Shown piece after piece: positions 34,618 to 44,325 of a stretch of DNA of 64,000 nucleotides. The translations under genes were made by a program, and so were the position numbers. How positions within the stretch are numbered: the first letter of the stretch is position 1; the number at the start of each line of letters is the position of its first letter. The notes under the pieces were generated by a model. The model worked only from the letters and a program-made list of their open reading frames with translations, searched no databases and was not told the origin of the DNA. Source of the DNA: Microcaldota archaeon (GTDB lineage: Archaea; Micrarchaeota; Micrarchaeia; Norongarragalinales; SBBD01); NCBI GenBank assembly GCA_016212475.1, contig JACRGC010000009.1, positions 162,556 to 226,555 of the forward strand, written 5' to 3'.

Positions 34618-35700
34618 ATGAAAAAAAACCTCCTATCCTTACTTGTTTGCACAAAATGCCGGCACAATTTGAAATTGGCCCCCTTCAAAACCGAAAAGGA
34701 TGAAGTGGTGGATGGAAAGCTTACTTGCATTAGTTGCAAGCGCGAATACCCAATCATCAATTTCATCCCGCGGATGCTTCCGGACGAGCTCATTTACGAT
34801 TTAGTTTGGAAAAAAAACATCAAATTCCTGAAAAAATACGGCAAGAAATTCAAAAAATCCAAAAAAGATTTTGCCAAGTCCTTCGAACTGACCGCAAAAA
34901 GCAAAACCTCAAGCAGCTTTGGGTTCGAGTGGAAGGAATTTAGCGAGTTCCATGGCATCTACAAAAAGCAGTTCCTTGATTGGCTCTCCCCCTTCAAGCC
35001 GGATATGTTCAAGGGAAAACTCGTGCTTGACGCCGGCTGCGGAATGGGTCGGCACACGATGGTTGCATCCGAATATGCCAAGGAAATTGTCGGAATAGAT
35101 TTAAGCGAGGCAATCGATGCTGCCTATAAAAACCTCAAGGGCAAAAAGAACGTGCATCTTGTGCAAGCCGATATTTACAACCTCCCATTCAAGCAAGTTT
35201 TTGATTTGGCCTATTCAATTGGAGTAATCCACCACCTTCCAAATCCCGAAAAAGGCTTTAGGCACATTTTAAGGAAAGTTAGGCCCGGTGGCAAAATTTT
35301 TGTTTGGATCTACGGGCATGAAGGCAATTTTGTGATGGTTAATTTGATTGAACCATTCCGCAAGCTAATCACATCCCGCCTGCCCCACCAACTCCTCTAC
35401 TACCTTTGCTATCCAATCACTGCCCTTCTTGAATTCAGCTGCGCATTTTACCGCGTTGCAAACGCCCTTCCAATCATCAATTCGGCTGCAAAATACCTCC
35501 CAAGCAACATTTACCTTCTTTACATCTCAAAATTCTCCTTTCGGCACAAACTCGCAATAGTTTTTGATTTCCTCTCAGCCCCGCTTGCCAGGTACTATAG
35601 GAAAAGGGAGTTTGAAAAATGGTTCTTGCACGCTAACCTAAATGCCAAAATCTACCCGCATAATGAAAACAGCTGGAAGGGCCTAGCAACAGTTCGATGA
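34618..35700 (+). CDS. SAM methyltransferase with zinc-ribbon N-terminus
   Basis: 360 aa. The N-terminal ~60 residues are a Trm112-like zinc ribbon with Cys11, Cys14, Cys38 and Cys41 (LVCTKCRHN and LTCISCKREYP). A class I methyltransferase domain follows, with SAM motif I VLDAGCGMGRHT, post-I GIDLSEAI, and YSIGVIHHLPNP. The C-terminal ~100 residues are hydrophobic and helical. Such two-part enzymes are frequent in glycan clusters and methylate sugar intermediates. The substrate is not known. It starts 10 bp after the GtrB-like gene. Confidence 0.85.
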   Translation: MKKNLLSLLVCTKCRHNLKLAPFKTEKDEVVDGKLTCISCKREYPIINFIPRMLPDELIYDLVWKKNIKFLKKYGKKFKKSKKDFAKSFELTAKSKTSSSFGFEWKEFSEFHGIYKKQFLDWLSPFKPDMFKGKLVLDAGCGMGRHTMVASEYAKEIVGIDLSEAIDAAYKNLKGKKNVHLVQADIYNLPFKQVFDLAYSIGVIHHLPNPEKGFRHILRKVRPGGKIFVWIYGHEGNFVMVNLIEPFRKLITSRLPHQLLYYLCYPITALLEFSCAFYRVANALPIINSAAKYLPSNIYLLYISKFSFRHKLAIVFDFLSAPLARYYRKREFEKWFLHANLNAKIYPHNENSWKGLATVR

Positions 35701-35761
35701 TTTTCGCCACCTAAACGCCTAAATATCCCTTCGTATTAACTTTTTTTAACAGCTGATCAGC

Positions 35762-37681
35762 ATGTGCGGAATTGCCGGTTTTGTTTACCTAAGCGATAAA
35801 AAACTCCTAAAATCCATGTGCGATTGCATTGAGCACAGGGGCCCAAACCATTTTGGCAGTTATGTCGATTCGAATTGCTCAATTGGCTATAGGCGGCTTT
35901 CGGTGATTGATGTAAAAGGCGGAAACCAGCCGCTTTTCAATGAAAAGGGCAATATGCTGATTTTCTACAACGGCGAAGTGTACAATTACAAGCAATTGAA
36001 AAAGGAGCTGGAATTGCTTGGCCATGTTTTCGAAACCAATACGGATACGGAAACCGCCCTTCACGGCTTTGAGCAATGGGGGGTTGATGTCCTAAAAAAA
36101 CTTCGGGGAATGTTTGCATTTGCAATCTGGGACATCAAAAAAAAGAGGCTTTTCCTTGCACGGGACAAATTCGGGAAAAAACCGATCTATTACACTTTTG
36201 CAAACGGGGTTTTTGCTTATTCTTCCGAGCTAAAATCGCTCCTTTTGCTTCCGGGCTTTGACAAAACACTTGATTATGATTCAATAGATAAATTCCTTGC
36301 CCTAAGATACATCCCAGGCCCCCAAACGATTTTCAAAAACACCAAAAAGGTCCCTCCAGGAAGCTACCTCATTTTGGAAAACGGCAAATCCACCATAAAA
36401 AGCTACTGGGATTTGGAATACAAGCCTGTTAGCCACTCCGAAAACTACTTTGCAAAAAACCTCCTTGCAATTCTTGATGAGTCCACAAGAATCCGGCTCA
36501 TGTCCGAAGTCCCCCTTGGAGCTTACCTATCAGGGGGCATAGATTCGGCAGCTGTTGTTTCCCTTATGGCCAAACACTCATCAAGGGCAGTAAAAACGTT
36601 TTCAGTTGGGTTTGGCATAGAAAAATACGACGAGCTCCCATTCGCCAGGCAAACTTCGGATGCGTTTTCAACCGATCACCAAGAGCTGATAGTTTCCCCC
36701 GATTCTATAAAAGAGCTCCCAAAAATCATCTGGCATCTTGATGAACCAATGGCGGATCCAACTGTGATTCCAACCTTCCTATTATCAAAATTTGCCAAAA
36801 AGAAAGTCACCGTGGTTTTGACGGGCGAAGGCGGGGATGAACTGTTTGGAGGCTATGAGCAATACAAAATCATGCAAATGGCCTACAAATATGCAAAACC
36901 AATCCCAAAACTTATAAGAAAGCACCTGATTGCAAAAGCGCCAAAATACGTCCCAAAAGCGATTTTGGATAGGCTCTTCAAATACTCCTCCTCCCTTGGG
37001 AAAAAAGGCATAGAGCGCTATTCCGAGTTTATTTCCGATCTTTCATCACCTAAAAAAAGCTACCTTGATTTGGTGCAAATACTTAGCCAAAAAGAGAGGA
37101 GTGCGCTTTATTTGGAAAATGGCCAATTGAAAGCTGATGATGCCTCCAAAATTCCTGCGGCAGATGTTTTTTCGAGGTCAGATGATCTTCAATCAAGCAT
37201 GCAGCTTTTTGGGATAAAAACCGAAATGGCCGATGACCTTTTGATGAAGGTTGACAAGATGACAATGGCGTATTCAATCGAAGCTAGGGCGCCGCTTCTT
37301 GACATAAGGCTTGCGGAATTTGCATTCACAATCCCTTCGCATCTGAAAATAAAAGGGGGCATTGAAAAGTACATCCTAAGAAAAGCCCTTAGAGGAACGC
37401 TTCCGCAAAGCGTGCTTAATCGGAAAAAAGCAAGATTTTTCGTGCCTCTTGACTATTGGTTTTCAGGCGACCTAAAATCAATTGCTGAAAATCTTTTGCT
37501 TGAAAACGAGCGAAAATTATTCAAAAATTCCGAAATTTCAAAAATCATTTCAAATTATTCGCACTCCAAGACCTACGCTGCAAGGCAGCTTTGGAGCATG
37601 ATCTCACTTGAAATGTGGGCGCGCACATATCTGGATGCCTCCGGGAAAAAACCGCTTTCCTACGATGAAATTATCGGCTGA
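35762..37681 (+). CDS. asnB: Glutamine-dependent asparagine synthetase family protein
   Basis: 639 aa. The N-terminal class II glutamine amidotransferase domain starts MCGIAGF (catalytic Cys2) with NGEVYNY and the Asp/Glu loop. The synthetase domain has the pyrophosphate loop SGGIDSA and GEGGDELFGGYEQY. It can make asparagine, but homologues inside polysaccharide clusters are known to amidate uronic acids. With UDP-GlcA, UDP-GalA and UDP-ManNAcA made nearby, sugar amidation is as likely as asparagine supply. The promoter gap before it is 61 bp. Confidence 0.92.
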   Translation: MCGIAGFVYLSDKKLLKSMCDCIEHRGPNHFGSYVDSNCSIGYRRLSVIDVKGGNQPLFNEKGNMLIFYNGEVYNYKQLKKELELLGHVFETNTDTETALHGFEQWGVDVLKKLRGMFAFAIWDIKKKRLFLARDKFGKKPIYYTFANGVFAYSSELKSLLLLPGFDKTLDYDSIDKFLALRYIPGPQTIFKNTKKVPPGSYLILENGKSTIKSYWDLEYKPVSHSENYFAKNLLAILDESTRIRLMSEVPLGAYLSGGIDSAAVVSLMAKHSSRAVKTFSVGFGIEKYDELPFARQTSDAFSTDHQELIVSPDSIKELPKIIWHLDEPMADPTVIPTFLLSKFAKKKVTVVLTGEGGDELFGGYEQYKIMQMAYKYAKPIPKLIRKHLIAKAPKYVPKAILDRLFKYSSSLGKKGIERYSEFISDLSSPKKSYLDLVQILSQKERSALYLENGQLKADDASKIPAADVFSRSDDLQSSMQLFGIKTEMADDLLMKVDKMTMAYSIEARAPLLDIRLAEFAFTIPSHLKIKGGIEKYILRKALRGTLPQSVLNRKKARFFVPLDYWFSGDLKSIAENLLLENERKLFKNSEISKIISNYSHSKTYAARQLWSMISLEMWARTYLDASGKKPLSYDEIIG

Positions 37682-37761
37682 TGCGGCTGCTTGCCTTATA
37701 AAACTCGCAGGCAATTATGGGTATTTTTAAGCTTCTTTGCCGAACTTAATTCTGAGGGAAT

Positions 37762-38154
37762 ATGATCGAATCCTTGCTAAGCCAAAGGCCATTTAGGTTT
37801 GCACTAGTTGGCGGGTTGGGCGCGACCCTAAACCTTGCAATCCTGTACCTTATCGGGGAATTCGGGGGGGTGCATTACGTTGTGGCCGGTTTTTTGAGCA
37901 GCCAAGTATCATTGACGTTCAATTTCATTGCAAATGATTCGTGGACCTTTGCCGGCAAAAAAAAGCATACGTTCATTTCAAGATTCTTCAGGTATTGGCT
38001 AATATCCCATGGAACCATACTTTTGGATCTTTTGATACTCTACATACTAACAGGCTTCCTGTCCGTCTACTATGTGTTTTCGATGCTGGTTGCAATACTG
38101 ATTTCCGCAGCTATAAATTATTTCATGAACAAAAAGCACACATTTCCCACATGA
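37762..38154 (+). CDS. GtrA-like membrane protein
   Basis: 130 aa with four spans: RFALVGGLGATLNLAILYL, SSQVSLTFNFIANDSWTF, FRYWLISHGTILLDLLILYI, and the C-terminal AINYFMNKKHTF, all typical of GtrA. It is a second family member, distinct from the one at 26478. It converges with the flippase gene (14 bp apart). The nearest GtrB partner on the same strand is at 33669-34607. Confidence 0.9.
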   Translation: MIESLLSQRPFRFALVGGLGATLNLAILYLIGEFGGVHYVVAGFLSSQVSLTFNFIANDSWTFAGKKKHTFISRFFRYWLISHGTILLDLLILYILTGFLSVYYVFSMLVAILISAAINYFMNKKHTFPT

Positions 38155-38168
38155 TCTTGTGCGAATGA

Positions 38169-39731
38169 CTATCCCATGAATTTTTTTATAATCCCCAAAT
38201 CAATCCCCAGTTTTGATTCAAAAGCCTCGACCATTTTCAGGTCCAGCAAATCAAATGCCCTAAGTTTTGACAAGAGCAGGAAATAGGCCGCAATTGTTGC
38301 AATGGCGATGCATGCAAGTTTTAGGAAATTTGCCCCGATATCAAAATAAGCCGATGCCAAGGCGGGTATGGCGAGCGCAACAATTCCGGCTGCAACGATC
38401 TTGTATGCGACTTGGTTCATTGGCCAAACCCCAAAAAACGTTTTGACCTTTTTTACGCAAATTGCGCCGTAAAAAATAAGGGAAATCCCCGTTCCAAGGG
38501 CCGCCCCAAGGATTCCGTATGCGGGTATTAGGGCGATGTTTAGGATGATGTTTGCAACGGCCGCAATCGAGCTGTTTGTTAGGAGTATTTTGGATTTACC
38601 ATATGAGGTCAGGACGAATGTCGATGAAATGGTTAGGGCATATGCCGCATAAGAAATTGCCAAAACCACAAGTGCGGGGGCGGCATCGTCATACCCTTTT
38701 CCAAACAATATCGAAAGCACTTGGGCTGGGAAAATTGCCATTATCAAAAGCGCGGGCAAATTCAGCATGAAAATCCATTTATTTGCGGTCATGTATGTGT
38801 GCCTAAGTTCGCCAAGCTTGTTCCTTGCAAGCAAATCCGAAACCAGCGGGGAGAGCAGGGAAGTTAGCGCGAGTGGGAATGTAAGCAAAAGGCCGGCTGT
38901 TGGCAGCGCAGTATTGTATTTTCCAACCTCCGCAACGCCCCTGAATACGCCAAGGAGTATGGAGTCGGTCCAATTTATGAACAAGAATACGATTCCGCTC
39001 ATCATCAACGGGACCGAGAATGAAATAATTTCGTGATACTTCGGGTCAAATCCGTATTTTTCCCTAAAAAACCTGAATACTTTGTATTCCATGAAATAAA
39101 GCGAAAGCAAAAAGCTTGCAGCGATGGAAATAAGGTATGCAATCGATATCCCAAAAAGGCCGTATCCGGCAAAAACCGCTGCGCAAACCAATGCAACCCT
39201 TATGATGCTATCCCCAATTGCCTTTGAAATCACGTCGTATTGGTTTTTGAAATAAGAATTTATCACCGCAAGTATCAGGCCCGTATACGCATAAAGCGGC
39301 AAACCGACGGCAAGTATTTTTATCACAATCCCAACCCTTATATCGTGGAAAATATTCCGTGCAATCCAATCCGAACTAAAAATCAGCCCTATCATGAGTG
39401 CAAGGCTTGTGAATGTTGCTATGTGGAGGGCCGATTTTAGGTAATTTGAAACCTCCCTTTGCTTCCCGGATGCAATCGCCTTTGGGATGAAGGTGTAAAG
39501 GCCAGTTGTCATTCCGACAAACGAGAGCATTCCGGCAATTGAAAATATCGTAAAACCAAGGGAGAATATCCCGTATTCTTCCGCGCCCTCCCTTGCAATC
39601 AGCAATCTGAAAATGTACTGCGCAGCCTTTGATATTATCAATCCCGCAAAAGTCAACCCCGCCCCCCTAAGCAATATTTTGAGGGGCCCAATCGTGCTGA
39701 TTTCGCGTGTTTCATTTCCAATTTCATCCAT
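38169..39731 (-). CDS. MOP-family lipid-linked oligosaccharide flippase (Wzx-like)
   Basis: 520 aa with 12-14 predicted spans. The N-terminal RGAGLTFAGLIISKAAQYIFRLLIAREGAEEYGIF is the classic start of the polysaccharide-transporter group. PLMMSGIVFLFINWTDSILLG and GFTIFSIAGMLSFVGMTTG also fit. It should move polyprenyl-pyrophosphate-linked glycans to the outer face. It is the only such flippase in the window, so it may serve the whole island. Transcription runs opposite to the preceding sugar genes. Confidence 0.9.
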   Translation of the reverse strand: MDEIGNETREISTIGPLKILLRGAGLTFAGLIISKAAQYIFRLLIAREGAEEYGIFSLGFTIFSIAGMLSFVGMTTGLYTFIPKAIASGKQREVSNYLKSALHIATFTSLALMIGLIFSSDWIARNIFHDIRVGIVIKILAVGLPLYAYTGLILAVINSYFKNQYDVISKAIGDSIIRVALVCAAVFAGYGLFGISIAYLISIAASFLLSLYFMEYKVFRFFREKYGFDPKYHEIISFSVPLMMSGIVFLFINWTDSILLGVFRGVAEVGKYNTALPTAGLLLTFPLALTSLLSPLVSDLLARNKLGELRHTYMTANKWIFMLNLPALLIMAIFPAQVLSILFGKGYDDAAPALVVLAISYAAYALTISSTFVLTSYGKSKILLTNSSIAAVANIILNIALIPAYGILGAALGTGISLIFYGAICVKKVKTFFGVWPMNQVAYKIVAAGIVALAIPALASAYFDIGANFLKLACIAIATIAAYFLLLSKLRAFDLLDLKMVEAFESKLGIDLGIIKKFMG

Positions 39732-39853
39732 GAATTAATCTTACCTCCTGCAATTGAAAAAGGTATTCATTCCAAGGCAATGCGCCCTGCTTTCCAAGCA
39801 AAACCCGCCTTTGGTTGCGCGCACTTTGAATGCCATTGCGCCGCCCATCCCCT

Positions 39854-39886
39854 AAAAATTAGCGGATCCAATCCGCGCTAATTTTT
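39854..39886 (-). terminator. Hairpin with T-run at the end of the GT39-like gene
   Basis: A/T-rich arms AAAAATTA and TAATTTTT flank an inner GCGGAT-CCA-ATCCGC hairpin. On the minus strand the structure ends in a run of five T. It includes the stop codon TAG (39880-39878) of the gene, so the hairpin begins inside the coding end. This would fit an intrinsic-like terminator protecting the downstream flippase gene from read-through. Confidence 0.6.
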
Positions 39887-41587
39887 CAAATCATAAATGA
39901 AAATCACATGCCCAATTTTAGCAATTGGTTCCTTTTCCCTTAGCCATTTGTAGCAATCATGGTTCTTGAATAAATTCCCATTCAAATTTGTTGCACTGAT
40001 GGCCATCAACCCTGTCTTTTCGGAGCAATCCTCCCCGCCCCTCCCAAAACCAGACGGAAGCAATTCATAGTTGAAGCCATAATATTTAGGCGGAACGCTT
40101 CCAGAATAGCTGTATTTGATCGAAGGGATGTTGTTCTTTTGCATATATTCGTTTAAAGCAAAGTCCGCCTGCCCCCAATCCAGATCCGATTGAGAAAGTA
40201 TCCTATACCCGTTATCGGATCCGCCTGCAATTTCATTGAAATACGGTATGTAGAATGGCGCAGCTGCAATAGTGCTAACCGCGTACCAAATGCAAAGGGC
40301 TGCGCCAATTGCCGCTGCCGGCTTGATGTTTTTGCCAAGTTCAAATGTTCCAAGCCAAAGAAGAACCCTTCCAATGAAAACAAAAATGAAGGGCATCATT
40401 GAAAGCACATATCTAACCCCCGTGTTGATCGGCACAAGGAAGCTGAAATATAGCAAAATGAAGGCAATTGGAACGAGCAGGAAATGCTCCTTAAATTTTA
40501 GGCGGAATTTTGACAGTGAAAGGAGCGCAAATGCCAAAAACACCGCAAATGGCAGGGGTGATTTGACAAGCACCGCAACCAGGTAATAATGCCAAATTCC
40601 GCTTGTGTGCATTTCCCCAAAAATATAATTCACCTGCGGATCTTTTTGGTGGATGAACTGGAGGGCAATATCGCGAATGTAAAAGTTGAATGGCACAATT
40701 GCATCTTCGAGTGCAAAATGCACGGCCTTCCCAATCGATGTTGCATTTCCAAAAATTCCCGAATCGGGCACATATTTGTTGATCCCCTTGGGGTAGATCG
40801 CGCCGATTTTGAACATGTAGGTTGCAAGCACAACAAAGCCTGCAATCAATAACAGCAAAACAAACAGGGAAATGCCGTATTTTGCCCCCCTCATCCTTTC
40901 CAATTTCCCAAACTTTGGCATTTTCATCCTTTTCAAATGCGCAATTGCCAAAATCATAGCGTACATTGCAAGAAGATGCGTGCCTGCCATTTTGCTTGAA
41001 ATTGCAAGTCCGGTTGAAAAAGCCATCAAAGCAAAGCTCTTGTATGTTGGCCTATCAAAAAACCCCCAAAACAAATACATTGATAGGAACGTAAAAAAGG
41101 CGGTTCCCATATCCAGCGTAGCAAGGGTTCCGTGCGCCAAAATTATGGGGCTGAATGCAAACAAAAACAGGGAAAATAACGCAGCTTTTTCTCCATACAT
41201 TTTCCTTCCAAAAACAAACACCAAAAGCGCGGTTAGCACGGTCAAGATAAGGGTTGGAAGCCTTGATAGGAAGATAAGCTGTTTTGAATCCATGCCTGAT
41301 TTGAAAACCGTTTGGAATTCAATTGCATTTTCCTTGTCAAATCCGTTTTCATGCCCTTCCGGCAGCCGGATCCCTGCAAGGTATGGCAAAACCCCTGCAA
41401 AATATTTCATAAGCGGCGGATTCCCCTTCCCCAAATCAAAATCCGCGCTTTGCAGTTGTGCAACCCCTTGGATCACATAAGATGGCTCATCAAATGTGGG
41501 CGAATTCGAATTGATCGCATAAACCCCCTGCAGGACAATTGCTGCAACCAAAAGCACAACGATTGCATTGATGTGTTTTTTTTCCAT
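39878..41587 (-). CDS. GT39-like membrane glycosyltransferase
   Basis: 569 aa with about ten spans. The first outer loop has NSNSPTFDEPSYVIQGVAQL with the catalytic-type Asp-Glu pair, followed by KGNPPLMKYF, typical of PMT/ArnT-like GT-C enzymes. NTGVRYVLSMMPFIFVFIG marks the last spans. The C-terminal ~110-residue outer domain includes LDWGQADFALNEYM and a Cys pair (GEDCSEK and HDCYKWL). It uses a polyprenyl-phosphate sugar donor. It is the largest GT-C enzyme here. Confidence 0.86.
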   Translation of the reverse strand: MEKKHINAIVVLLVAAIVLQGVYAINSNSPTFDEPSYVIQGVAQLQSADFDLGKGNPPLMKYFAGVLPYLAGIRLPEGHENGFDKENAIEFQTVFKSGMDSKQLIFLSRLPTLILTVLTALLVFVFGRKMYGEKAALFSLFLFAFSPIILAHGTLATLDMGTAFFTFLSMYLFWGFFDRPTYKSFALMAFSTGLAISSKMAGTHLLAMYAMILAIAHLKRMKMPKFGKLERMRGAKYGISLFVLLLLIAGFVVLATYMFKIGAIYPKGINKYVPDSGIFGNATSIGKAVHFALEDAIVPFNFYIRDIALQFIHQKDPQVNYIFGEMHTSGIWHYYLVAVLVKSPLPFAVFLAFALLSLSKFRLKFKEHFLLVPIAFILLYFSFLVPINTGVRYVLSMMPFIFVFIGRVLLWLGTFELGKNIKPAAAIGAALCIWYAVSTIAAAPFYIPYFNEIAGGSDNGYRILSQSDLDWGQADFALNEYMQKNNIPSIKYSYSGSVPPKYYGFNYELLPSGFGRGGEDCSEKTGLMAISATNLNGNLFKNHDCYKWLREKEPIAKIGHVIFIYDLKN

Positions 41588-41695
41588 GCTGATGACCGTT
41601 CCCCAAAAAGTTAGCTACCGCCTTAAGTTAACCTATTTAACCAGCAATATCTATTTTTACATGTTTAATTATCTTGCTCTTGTGGGTAATACTGT

Positions 41696-42361
41696 ATGCA
41701 AGCTCTCATCCTGGCTGGCGGCCTTGGAACAAGGCTCAGGCCCCTAAAACTTGGGGTTCCAAAGCCAATGGCAAAAGTTTCCGGGATGCCCTTCCTTGAA
41801 CGGTTGATTCTTAGGCTAAAGAACGGGGGCGTTACAAAAATCCTGCTTTTGGTTGGCTACAAAAAGAAGGCAATTGAAAAGCACTTTGGCAATGGCAAAA
41901 AACTTGGCATCAAAATCGGCTATTCCCGAGAGCAAAGGCCGCTTGGCACCGGCGGAGCAATCAAAAACGCCCAAAAATCTGTTGAAAAGCAGTTTTTGCT
42001 GTTCAACGGCGATACGATTTGCGATATCGATATCCAAGAATTCATTAAATTCCACAAAAAACACAAATCGATATTGACAATTGCGGTTTCACGTGCAAAA
42101 AACGAGGGCGGCAAAATCGAATTGGCAACCGATCTAAGGGTTGCAGGTTTTGGCAAGAAGGGTCCATTTGTCAATGCCGGCGCATATGTTGCCAATTCCG
42201 AAATCTTAAAAACAATCCCCGCAAATAAGAAGGTATCATTTGAAGAGGCGATAATCCCAAGGCTCCTAACAAAGCGGGTTTTTGGATTCCGAATTGAACG
42301 GGGTTTTCTAGACATTGGGACTCCAAGCCGCTATTCACTTGCAAATAGGGTGATAAAATAA
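41696..42361 (+). CDS. hddC: Heptose-1-phosphate guanylyltransferase (HddC-like)
   Basis: 221 aa nucleotidyltransferase: LILAGGLGTRLRPLKLGVPKPMAKV, LLLVGYKKKAIEKHFGNG, REQRPLGTGGAIKNA, LFNGDTICDIDI and ERGFLDIGTPSRY. The short length and the FLDIGTP end are those of HddC, which forms GDP-D-glycero-alpha-D-manno-heptose from the 1-phosphate and GTP. Its TAA shares a base with the ATG of the adjacent hddA, which confirms the pathway. Mannose-1-phosphate is a less likely substrate. Confidence 0.88.
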   Translation: MQALILAGGLGTRLRPLKLGVPKPMAKVSGMPFLERLILRLKNGGVTKILLLVGYKKKAIEKHFGNGKKLGIKIGYSREQRPLGTGGAIKNAQKSVEKQFLLFNGDTICDIDIQEFIKFHKKHKSILTIAVSRAKNEGGKIELATDLRVAGFGKKGPFVNAGAYVANSEILKTIPANKKVSFEEAIIPRLLTKRVFGFRIERGFLDIGTPSRYSLANRVIK

Positions 42362-43374
42362 TGTATGAAAGTTCAAGGGCCCCCCTAAGATTAAGTTTTG
42401 CCGGCGGAGGATCGGATGTTTCCCCCTACTGCGAAGAGCATGGCGGGATCGTTCTTAATGCCACAATCTCAAAATTCACATGGGTTTCCCTAAAAAAAAT
42501 TCCGGGCGAAAGCGTTTCAATTTATCATTCAGATGGCACTTTTGAGCAGTTCAAGACGCTTGATGATTTCATCTCAAAAGGAATTTCCCCAATTAAGCAC
42601 GTGTGCTCGCATTTCAAAGACCATCACAATTTAACCGGCGGTCTTGAAATACATCTTCGTAATGACGCTCCGGGGATGTCTGGCCTAGGCGGCTCGGCTA
42701 GCTTTTTTGTTTCAGCAATCAATTCGCTGCGCCTTCTAACCCTGTCCGACATAAACAAATACGACATGGCCGAACTTGCATTCAATTTAGAGCGCCAAAA
42801 ACTTGGGAACATCGGCGGCAGGCAGGATCAGTATGCAGCCGCCTTTGGGGGCATCAATTTCATAGAATTCAAAGGGAATGATTTTGTGCGCATGAACCCG
42901 CTGACAATTAAGCAAGATGTCCTTCTCGAACTTGAAAAGCGCTTGGTTTTGGTAAATTTAGGAAAACGCAGAAAATCCGGCGACATCATTTCAGATCAAG
43001 TAAAACGCGTAACCGAGCACAATTCAAAAAGCCTAAAAGCGCTTGATGAAACCAAGAAAATTGCAATTTCAATGAAGCACTCGCTTAACAAGGGCGATTT
43101 GGATGATTTTTCGAAACTTCTTTCAACTGCCTGGGAAGCTAAAAAGAATTTTTCCCCCCTCATTTCAAACACTTACATCGATGGCATCTATGAATATTCC
43201 CTCAAGAATGGAGCAGCCGCTGGAAAAATAACCGGAGCCGGGGGAGGGGGCCACATGATGCTTCTTGCAAAACCAAATGAGGAAGAAGCGCTCAAGCGTG
43301 CGCTCATAAAAAAAGGCCTGCTGCCAATTCCCTTTACATTCCAGATGCACGGGGTTGAAAGCTGGAGGGGCTAG
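42361..43374 (+). CDS. hddA: Heptose-7-phosphate kinase (HddA-like, GHMP family)
   Basis: 337 aa GHMP kinase: N-terminal SRAPLRLSFAGGGSDVSPYC, the ATP loop APGMSGLGGSASFFV, GGRQDQYAAAFGG and the C-terminal KITGAGGGGHMML. This pattern is that of HddA, which phosphorylates D-glycero-D-manno-heptose 7-phosphate at C1 (alpha), ahead of GmhB and HddC. The start shares a base with the hddC stop. The required gmhA and gmhB lie 13 kb away at 56685-57844. Confidence 0.92.
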   Translation: MYESSRAPLRLSFAGGGSDVSPYCEEHGGIVLNATISKFTWVSLKKIPGESVSIYHSDGTFEQFKTLDDFISKGISPIKHVCSHFKDHHNLTGGLEIHLRNDAPGMSGLGGSASFFVSAINSLRLLTLSDINKYDMAELAFNLERQKLGNIGGRQDQYAAAFGGINFIEFKGNDFVRMNPLTIKQDVLLELEKRLVLVNLGKRRKSGDIISDQVKRVTEHNSKSLKALDETKKIAISMKHSLNKGDLDDFSKLLSTAWEAKKNFSPLISNTYIDGIYEYSLKNGAAAGKITGAGGGGHMMLLAKPNEEEALKRALIKKGLLPIPFTFQMHGVESWRG

Positions 43375-43483
43375 AAAAAGGGGCATCCGCATCCTTTTTT
43401 TGTTCAATGGCCGCCCACTTGGTTTTCATTGTCATTTTCCTCTTTTGCCAACTTAAATAAACCTACTCTGCAAAACAATTCCT

Positions 43484-44191
43484 ATGGGCGCAATAGTTGT
43501 AATCCCGACCTTTAACGAGAAGGAAAATGTTGTACGGCTGACAAGCAAAGTTCTGGCTGCCGACCAATCCATCAAGATTTTGTTTGTCGATGACTCCTCG
43601 CCTGACGGAACTGGGAAAATTGAGGATAGGCTGGCAAAAAAATACAAAGGCAGGATTTACGTTCTCCACAGGAAAGGAAGGGGCAGGGGCAGTGCAGGAA
43701 TTGCCGGCTTCAAAATGGCAATTTCGCTAAAACCCGATTGCATAATTGAAATGGACGCGGATTTTTCGCACGACCCAAAGTATATTCCCCAAATGCTTTT
43801 GCTTGCAAAAAAAGGCTACGATGTTATAATCGGGTCAAGATTTGTAAGGGGCGGAAAAATCCCAAACCGGCCTTGGTGGCGCGATGCACTTTCAACATTT
43901 GCAAACATTTACAACTGGCTCATGCTTGGGCTTTGGGGAATCAAAGACACTTCAGGAGGTTTCAAATGCTACAAACGAGCGGTTTTGGAAGCAATTGATT
44001 TTGATTCAATTATAAGCAAGGGTTACAGCATCGGCCCCGAAACCCTCTACAAAATAAAGAAGGCTGGAAAATTCAAATTCATAGAATTCCCGATAATTTT
44101 TAACGACCGCAATGCCGGCAATTCAAAGCTTACAATCAAGGAATACCTGCGATACATTGTAACGGTTTTCCGCGTAAGGTTTGGTTTATAA
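43484..44191 (+). CDS. Dolichyl-phosphate mannosyltransferase-like (DPM1)
   Basis: 235 aa GT2: IVVIPTFNEKENVVRL, LFVDDSSPDGTG, HRKGRGRGSAGIAGF, the metal site MDADFSHDP, GSRFVRGG, GGFKCYKR, and the C-terminal FNDRNAGNSKLT. This is nearly the full DPM1 signature for transfer of mannose from GDP-mannose to dolichyl phosphate. There is no membrane span. It is the best candidate for lipid-linked mannose supply to the GT-C enzymes. Confidence 0.93.
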   Translation: MGAIVVIPTFNEKENVVRLTSKVLAADQSIKILFVDDSSPDGTGKIEDRLAKKYKGRIYVLHRKGRGRGSAGIAGFKMAISLKPDCIIEMDADFSHDPKYIPQMLLLAKKGYDVIIGSRFVRGGKIPNRPWWRDALSTFANIYNWLMLGLWGIKDTSGGFKCYKRAVLEAIDFDSIISKGYSIGPETLYKIKKAGKFKFIEFPIIFNDRNAGNSKLTIKEYLRYIVTVFRVRFGL

Positions 44192-44325
44192 AATCCAATT
44201 GGCTATTCTGAACAAGCCGGCTCTTCCAAGTGGAAAAACCGCAAAATTCGGGTTGTATATTTGGTTTGAAATCCCAAGCATCTTTAACCATCCCAAAGCA
44301 ATTCCTTAATCGGTGAAAATATTTT

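Noticed and set aside
40872..41480. 202-codon plus-strand frame within the GT39-like gene
   Set aside because: Antisense to a continuous membrane glycosyltransferase frame with family motifs. No start signals.
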